10,118 nucleotides of DNA from assembly GCA_003164255.1 (NCBI GenBank), contig PLST01000250.1, forward strand, positions 5,362 through 15,479, in the 5' to 3' direction. The notes beneath the pieces are model-generated. The model made no database searches. It was given only the letters and a program-made list of their open reading frames with translations, and had not been told where the DNA came from. Both the position numbers and the translations under genes were made by a program. The DNA comes from Acidobacteriaceae bacterium (GTDB lineage: Bacteria > Acidobacteriota > Terriglobia > Terriglobales > Acidobacteriaceae). Numbering within the stretch: the stretch's first letter is position 1; every line of letters starts with the position of its first letter. Shown here one piece after another: positions 6,331 through 10,118 of the stretch.

Positions 6331-8312
6331 CTCTCGCTCCAGCGGACTCCACGATAACTGCTGCTCGCGGATGCGGATTGCGTCTTGACCCATCCGGCAA
6401 GGGTTCCAAAATCCTCAGCTACGCTGGAGCTTGGTGCGTAGTCCATCACCGTCATGCCCTCGGCCAGCGCCTCGCTCACCGCCGGAGAGCGGCGCACCAC
6501 GAACGGCAGAAGCCGGTCACCCAACTGCTCGCGCAGCACCTCGCGAATATCAAGGTGCAGCGGAAGCGAGGGGTCAAACTGATTAAGCAGGTAATACGGC
6601 ATGGCCGGCTTCATGGCGGGGTTTGGATTGTGCTGGAAAAAGCTGTCGATGGAGCTGACGCTCACCACCGAATTCATGTCGGGGACCATGGGGACCAGCA
6701 CCAGCGGGGCCATCTTCAGCACGCGGCGGGTGGTGGCGCCCGAGGCCGTGGCCAGATCAACAATCACCCGGCTTACGCCTCGTGAATACTTGCCGATCTC
6801 GGCGCACAGGGCTTCCTGGTTGCTCGATTCAGCTCCCAGCCCGTCCGGATCGATGGTCACCATCTGGATAGGTGCATCCGTGCTGGTACCGGGAGGGCTG
6901 AAGGTTCTCAACTGTCCGGGGCGCTGATCGTGCGCGCCAAAGAAGAACGGCAGCAGTCCGTAGGCCGCCGTATCCACCAGCAAAACCCGTTCGCCTCGCG
7001 AGGAAAGCGCTCGTCCCATGGTGGCCGCGAGGCTGGTTTTGCCCACGCCACCGGCCAATGAGAAGAGGGCCAAAACCGGAGCCCGCGCTGGAGCCGGAGC
7101 GGGAGCTTCTTGGGGAGTGCCCTGTGTTTCAAAGACGCCGCGAAGCGCATACCAGCGTGAGGTAAGCCGGTCGCGGGAGCCTTGCAGGGTATCTTCGGGC
7201 GCATGCGGCACGGCAGGTTGAGCGGGAAAGTCGGGCCGATCGGGCGTGAGCCAGGCAGGACGCTCAACGGGCTCCTGCGCCTCGGGCTCCGGCCAGCTCT
7301 GGGCCCAGGGCTGAGTGCGGGCGGTTTCGCGCGTTTCGTAACTCTCTTCGCGAAGCGGAGGCTGCGGCGGCTGGCTCGCGGCCGGCCTTTGTTGCGGCGC
7401 ATGCGCGTAAGCCGGGTAATCGTACTGCGATGCCGGGGCGGGCGTGGCTTCGGGATGAGGAGCCAAAAAAGCCGGAAATGGTGCAGCCTGCGCCGGTTGC
7501 CATGCAGCCGGCGGTGCGGCCTGGGTCCGTTGCGCGGCCCATTGTGCCGCAAGCGCCTCGCGCGCTGCCTCGGCCTGCAGCGCTGCCTCGTGGACGGCAC
7601 GCTCCGATTCCTGACTGGCTGCAAGTTCGGCTGCTTGTGCGGCTGCCTGCTTCGCGGCTTGCTCGGCGGCCAGTCGCGCCTGTTCCTGCCGCGCGGCATT
7701 TTCGGCTGCCAATCGCGCTTGTTCCTGCTGTGCGGCATGCTCGGCGGCCAGGCGCGCCCATTCCTGTTGCGCGGCCTGCTCGGCAGCCAGCCTTGCCTGT
7801 TCCCGCTGCGCGGCTTGATGCGCGGCTTGCTCGGCGGCTTTCCTTGCGGCATATTGCGCGATCAGTTCGGCCTGCCGGGCCTCTTCCGCGGCACGCGCTG
7901 TTTCGGCCAGCCGCTGCACCTCCGCGGCGCGGTCGGCTTCTGTGCGGTGATCGATGTGGGAGAGATCAGCCAGGGACGGCTGGAAGCCAGATTGGGCCGC
8001 ATGCGATTGCTCGGCTTGAAAGGGCTGAGGCGGAAACGGCTGCGACTGAAACGGCTGCGACTCGCCCGGTTCGGACTGAAACGGGTGAGGATCAAAGGTC
8101 TGAGGCTGGGACGTGGCCGGCTGGGACTGGGTCGCGGCAGACTGCTCGGCTTCCAGCGCCTGCTGTACGCGCAGCCTGACCTGTTCCCGCGTCTGTGCCC
8201 GCGATGCGGAAAAGTCACGGTATTTTGCGCCGTGCAGATTGGCCCAGGAATAAAGCGTCGCTACATCGTCAGGCGTCTCATTCTGGTCGTACGGCGGTCT
8301 ACGATCAGTCAT
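6327..8312 (-). CDS. bcsQ: BcsQ-type ParA/MinD ATPase with BcsR/BcsP-like N-terminus and Ala-rich helical repeat region
   Basis: 661 residues, against about 250 for E. coli BcsQ. The likely role is assembly, activation or polar localisation of the synthase at the inner-membrane cytosolic face. Residues ~14-46 (DDVATLYSWANLHGAKYRDF and the following charged helix) resemble the short BcsR/BcsP proteins. Residues 72-100 are Q/P/F-rich with repeated QPFQ. Residues ~125-265 are an Ala/Gln/Glu/Arg helix with four 13-residue tandem repeats, and ~265-405 is Pro-rich linker. The ATPase domain (~411-645) has Walker A AGGVGKTS (420-427), Walker A' LLVDTA (Asp447) and Walker B VIVDLA (Asp519). A C-terminal RRSPAVSEALAEGMTVMDYA stretch aligns with the end of E. 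coli BcsQ. The deviant Walker A signature lysine is Ala420. GGGGTG precedes the ATG. The family call for the C-terminal half is firm; the BcsR/BcsP-like call is tentative. Confidence 0.87.
   Translation of the reverse strand: MTDRRPPYDQNETPDDVATLYSWANLHGAKYRDFSASRAQTREQVRLRVQQALEAEQSAATQSQPATSQPQTFDPHPFQSEPGESQPFQSQPFPPQPFQAEQSHAAQSGFQPSLADLSHIDHRTEADRAAEVQRLAETARAAEEARQAELIAQYAARKAAEQAAHQAAQREQARLAAEQAAQQEWARLAAEHAAQQEQARLAAENAARQEQARLAAEQAAKQAAAQAAELAASQESERAVHEAALQAEAAREALAAQWAAQRTQAAPPAAWQPAQAAPFPAFLAPHPEATPAPASQYDYPAYAHAPQQRPAASQPPQPPLREESYETRETARTQPWAQSWPEPEAQEPVERPAWLTPDRPDFPAQPAVPHAPEDTLQGSRDRLTSRWYALRGVFETQGTPQEAPAPAPARAPVLALFSLAGGVGKTSLAATMGRALSSRGERVLLVDTAAYGLLPFFFGAHDQRPGQLRTFSPPGTSTDAPIQMVTIDPDGLGAESSNQEALCAEIGKYSRGVSRVIVDLATASGATTRRVLKMAPLVLVPMVPDMNSVVSVSSIDSFFQHNPNPAMKPAMPYYLLNQFDPSLPLHLDIREVLREQLGDRLLPFVVRRSPAVSEALAEGMTVMDYAPSSSVAEDFGTLAGWVKTQSASASSSYRGVRWSER
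6337..6340 (-). promoter_or_regulatory. Shine-Dalgarno deciding the bcsAB start
   Basis: GGAG on the minus strand lies 6 nt before the ATG at 6330, inside the last codons of the upstream gene. This spacing and the ATGA overlap favour 6330 over the more upstream ATG at 6393, which would overlap the previous gene by 67 nt. Confidence 0.6.
7659..7814 (-). repeat. 39-bp in-frame tandem repeat (4 copies) inside the bcsQ-like gene
   Basis: Four adjacent 13-residue units fill residues 167-218: AAQREQARLAAEQ, AAQQEWARLAAEH, AAQQEQARLAAEN and AARQEQARLAAEQ. A partial unit, AAKQ, follows. The DNA copies are diverged mainly at third positions, so the array has been kept in frame under protein-level constraint. 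The predicted structure is one long Ala-rich helix. The 13-residue period is neither a heptad nor a hendecad repeat. Confidence 0.85.
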
Positions 8313-8416
8313 ACGTCACCCCGGTACCTTCCGCGCCTTTCCTGTGTCCCTCGCCGGATCAATCTACGAATTTGTATCTAAGTAGTGGAAGGCCCAGACG
8401 GACTTCAAAAAAATCG

Positions 8417-8428
8417 GAGGATATCCTC
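8417..8428. promoter_or_regulatory. 12-bp perfect palindrome GAGGATATCCTC near predicted bcs transcript start
   Basis: This is a perfect inverted repeat, immediately downstream of the candidate -10 box on the minus strand and followed there by CGATTTTTTTG. It could be an operator at +1 or a very small terminator-like element in the leader. The stem would be only 4 bp with an ATAT loop, so the operator reading is preferred. No specific regulator can be named. Confidence 0.3.
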
Positions 8429-8435
8429 AACAGGA

Positions 8436-8464
8436 ATCGTAGTCGCTCGCTGTTGACAGAACAA
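8436..8464 (-). promoter_or_regulatory. Candidate sigma-70-like promoter for the bcs operon
   Basis: On the minus strand TTGTTC (8464-8459) is separated by exactly 17 nt from TACGAT (8441-8436). The matches to consensus are 3/6 and 4/6. Transcription would begin near 8429, giving a leader of about 115 nt before the ATG at 8312. The boxes are weak and such matches occur by chance. Confidence 0.25.
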
Positions 8465-8666
8465 TAACACTTGCACGGTTGGGCCTCTAACACTTTCCCG
8501 TCATGGGAATGAGCAGAAACATCCCATTTTGTGCGCGTTGCGCGATTCCATCCCCTGCCGGTAATTACATTTGAAAGCGATCTGATTACCATGGTACTTT
8601 CGTGTGAGGGTACCCCGCTGGAGCCTAGATCCTGCCCCTCAAGCTTTTTCTCCGCCAGCCTTTCCC

Positions 8667-8682
8667 CCGGGCAGGGGCCCGG
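8667..8682. other. GC-rich hairpin CCGGGC-AGGG-GCCCGG
   Basis: A perfect 6-bp stem with a 4-nt loop. There is no T-run on either side, so it is not a convincing intrinsic terminator. It lies between the divergent bcs operon and tRNA-Lys. Confidence 0.35.
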
Positions 8683-8736
8683 TTCCCGCATAGAGGACGC
8701 CCGCAAGAATGATCTCGGGGCAAATCCCATTCGCGG

Positions 8737-8799
8737 CCGCACCCGCAAGCGGCAAGGCCACACTCGCGCGCAGTAAGACCGCACTCGCGAGCGGCAAGG
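8737..8799. repeat. Three tandem 21-bp repeats upstream of tRNA-Lys
   Basis: Copies begin at 8737, 8758 and 8779 with an exact 21-bp period. The outer copies share the frame CCGCAC-CGC-AGCGGCAAGG with two differences. The middle copy is more diverged (about 5 differences from the third, 7 from the first). The outer copies contain a CCGC/GCGG inverted repeat that could form small hairpins. The array ends 37 bp before the tRNA. Function unknown. Confidence 0.65.
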
Positions 8800-8836
8800 C
8801 GGGGCCTGTGTTAGCTTTGAAGAAGCGGCCTTGAAC

Positions 8837-8912
8837 GAGCTCGTAGCTCAGTTGGTAGAGCAACGCCCTTTTAAGGCGTGGGTCGTGCGTTCGAGCCGCA
8901 CCGAGCTCACCA
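8837..8912 (+). tRNA. tRNA-Lys (anticodon UUU)
   Basis: A 76-nt cloverleaf can be read directly. The acceptor arms are GAGCTCG and CGAGCTC, the D stem is GCTC/GAGC, and the anticodon stem is ACGCC/GGCGT with loop CTTTTAA (anticodon TTT at 8870-8872). The T stem is GTGCG/CGCAC with TTCGAGC, the discriminator is A, and CCA is encoded (8910-8912). All stems pair perfectly. It decodes AAA and AAG lysine codons. No clear promoter is visible in the GC-rich repeats just upstream. Confidence 0.97.
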
Positions 8913-9081
8913 TTGTTTCCGATGGTTCAGCCGCTTTCCCAAAGTAAACTCCCGCCTCGAGTCCACCCGCGATTCTGGTTGCACCGATGCTGCCGGCCTG
9001 AAGAAAAATGCCGTCAGCATTCGGCAACTCACGCCGGAATCCGAATACGAACAGCTACAATTCATGCCGAGGTACCAGGAA

Positions 9082-10118
9082 ATGGCTCGCTTCCGCTGGC
9101 CTCATCGAACCACCGCGGCGCTCGCCATTTTTGCGGCTGTAAATTTCTTCGGTATCTCTGCGGCGATCCATCGGCTCGCTCCCAGGGATTTTCGGCCGGC
9201 GACCACCTCGTTGTACGCCAGGGAATTCCTGCTTGGACAGGCTGAAGACGATTCATGGACACCCATGCAGGCTTCCCTGGACCAAATGAGCAGCGATCGA
9301 GCCAAGCCTCTCTATCAGGCTATTTTCTTCGCACAAAAGATCAAATTCCAGTACCCTCCTTCGAGCCTGCTTGCACTTGACCTGATGGACCATCTGTCCG
9401 GCGACTCAATATCCATCGACACACTCAACAGGATCTCCTGGATCTCGATCTTTCTTCTTGCTGCCATCGTGCCGGCTACGTATCTGCTGGCGTTGCGAAA
9501 GTTCAATGCGGCGATGAAGAGCCAACTCGGTACCCTTGATCTGGTTCTGCAGGCTGGCCTGCTCAGCTTCATGACTTTGACTTTTTATCCACTGACGCAA
9601 GGATTTGTTCTCGGCAACATTCAAACCTGGCTTACGTTTCTTTTCGCGGGCTCAGTTCTCGCCTGGGTATGCGGGTATGAGGCTGTAGCCGGCATCCTGG
9701 TTGGCCTGATTGTGGCTTTCAAACCGCAATTGGTGCTCTTGCTGGTCTGGGCGCTGCTTCGCGGCCGTCGCCGATTCCTGATTGGGTGCGCCGCGACCAT
9801 CGCAGTGGTGGAATCGCTCTCGGTGTACCAGTATGGCCTGAAGAACCAAATCGATTATCTGTCGGTATTGTCTTTTCTGTCCGCTCACGGCGAGTCGTTT
9901 TATGCGAATCAATCCATGAATGGGTTGCTGGCCCGCATGTTTCACATCGGCAACAATACCGAATGGCTGGAACACGACTTTCCACCCTTCAATCCACTGG
10001 TCTACTGGGGAACAGTCCTTACGTCTGCCCTGATGATTGGGTTCGCCCTTTTTGCGGGCCGCACGAAGACTGATGAGAAGTCGCTCCTCATCAACTACCT
10101 TTCCGCTGCCCTGCTCAT
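9082..10118 (+). CDS. GT87 / DUF2029-type integral membrane glycosyltransferase, 3' end outside window
   Basis: 345 codons are visible, open to the right edge. It is a multi-span membrane protein probably using a polyprenyl-phosphate sugar donor, as GT87 mannosyltransferases such as PimE do; donor and acceptor here are unknown. A first hydrophobic segment (TTAALAIFAAVNFFGISAAI) is followed by an extracytoplasmic stretch, then family-like motifs: KIKFQYPPSSLLALD with YPP at 91-93, QGFVLGNIQTWL at 173-184, a membrane span then FKPQ at 213-216, and NQSMNGLLARM at 276-286. At least six further hydrophobic segments are evident. The start at 9082 is chosen because GAGG lies 9 nt upstream. An in-frame ATG at 9064 lacks a ribosome site, and the frame stays open back to the tRNA. 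It is divergent from bcs, so probably a separate unit in cell-surface glycan synthesis. Confidence 0.8.
   Translation, partial: MARFRWPHRTTAALAIFAAVNFFGISAAIHRLAPRDFRPATTSLYAREFLLGQAEDDSWTPMQASLDQMSSDRAKPLYQAIFFAQKIKFQYPPSSLLALDLMDHLSGDSISIDTLNRISWISIFLLAAIVPATYLLALRKFNAAMKSQLGTLDLVLQAGLLSFMTLTFYPLTQGFVLGNIQTWLTFLFAGSVLAWVCGYEAVAGILVGLIVAFKPQLVLLLVWALLRGRRRFLIGCAATIAVVESLSVYQYGLKNQIDYLSVLSFLSAHGESFYANQSMNGLLARMFHIGNNTEWLEHDFPPFNPLVYWGTVLTSALMIGFALFAGRTKTDEKSLLINYLSAALL

Larger units (their letters stand above)
8313..8736. other. Non-coding region upstream of the bcs operon
   Basis: No gene is supported. A minus-strand open frame across 8359-8784 has no recognisable domain and runs over hairpins and repeats, so I treat it as chance. 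The stretch holds the candidate bcs promoter, a 12-bp palindrome (8417-8428), a 10-bp palindrome TACCATGGTA (8587-8596), an interrupted inverted repeat TGTT-N5-AACA (8451-8463), an ATGGGA/TCCCAT inverted repeat followed by TTTT (8503-8530), and a GC-rich hairpin at 8667-8682. Confidence 0.6.

Noticed and set aside
6331..6393. Upstream ATG (6393) as the bcsAB start
   Set aside because: It would overlap the previous gene by 67 nt, whereas the ATG at 6330 has GGAG at 6 nt and an ATGA overlap like that of bcsZ-bcsC.
6908..7852. 314-codon minus-strand open frame in another frame of the bcsQ-like gene
   Set aside because: Arg/Pro-rich low-complexity product overlapping a gene with clear ATPase motifs in its own frame; a frame shadow.
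7182..8381. 399-codon plus-strand open frame with Leu/Arg/Gly-rich repeats
   Set aside because: It is the antisense image of the Ala/Gln/Glu repeat region of the bcsQ-like gene; its repeats mirror the 39-bp tandem repeat and no protein family is suggested.
8453..8490. Plus-strand TTGACA (8453-8458) as a strong promoter
   Set aside because: No acceptable -10 box lies 15-19 nt downstream, and no plus-strand gene follows for almost 400 nt before the tRNA.
8359..8784. 141-codon minus-strand open frame upstream of the bcs operon
   Set aside because: No domain, runs through the hairpin and tandem repeats, and its end overlaps the likely leader; judged a chance frame.
8890..9000. tRNA 3' end as a phage or island attachment site
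   Set aside because: No second copy of the tRNA 3' end and no integrase gene is visible in the window; the TCGAGTCCACC stretch at about 8957 is too short and does not fit a tRNA T-arm.

Overview
The window is GC-rich bacterial chromosome carrying a compact bacterial cellulose synthesis (bcs) operon on the minus strand (8312 down to 1, still running at the left edge). A tRNA-Lys gene and the start of a membrane glycosyltransferase gene lie on the plus strand at the right end. The best lineage guess is Acidobacteriota (Terriglobia/Acidobacteriaceae type): a fused BcsA-BcsB synthase next to bcsZ, bcsC and a BcsQ-type ATPase in a GC-rich genome fits what I know of that group. This rests on gene content only; a proteobacterial source is not excluded.

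Operon layout in transcription order: (1) 8312-6327, a 661-residue protein with a BcsR/BcsP-like N-terminal motif, a Q/P/F-rich stretch, an alanine-rich helical repeat region, a Pro-rich linker and a C-terminal BcsQ-type ParA/MinD ATPase domain. (2) 6330-1921, a natural BcsA-BcsB fusion of 1469 residues with GT2 catalytic motifs, gating loop, PilZ c-di-GMP domain and the whole periplasmic BcsB in one chain. (3) 1700-438, BcsZ, a GH8 periplasmic endoglucanase. (4) 441 to beyond position 1, the start of BcsC, the TPR/outer-membrane export protein. Genes 1-2 and 3-4 are each joined by the same ATGA stop/start overlap. Genes 2 and 3 are separated by 220 nt that can fold into several hairpins.

Inferred joint function: the ATPase protein would promote assembly or polar placement of the synthase. 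BcsAB would polymerise UDP-glucose under c-di-GMP control and pass the glucan across the inner membrane. BcsZ would trim periplasmic glucan, and BcsC would guide it through the periplasm and outer membrane.

Right of the operon, 8313-8836 has no convincing gene. It holds a candidate bcs promoter, palindromes, a GC-rich hairpin and three 21-bp tandem repeats just before tRNA-Lys(UUU) (8837-8912). From about 9082 a GT87/DUF2029-type multi-membrane-span glycosyltransferase runs off the right edge.

The pathway itself is known. The unusual parts are the degree of gene fusion, the repeat-rich BcsR/BcsQ-like protein, the insertion in BcsZ and the structured bcsAB-bcsZ gap.
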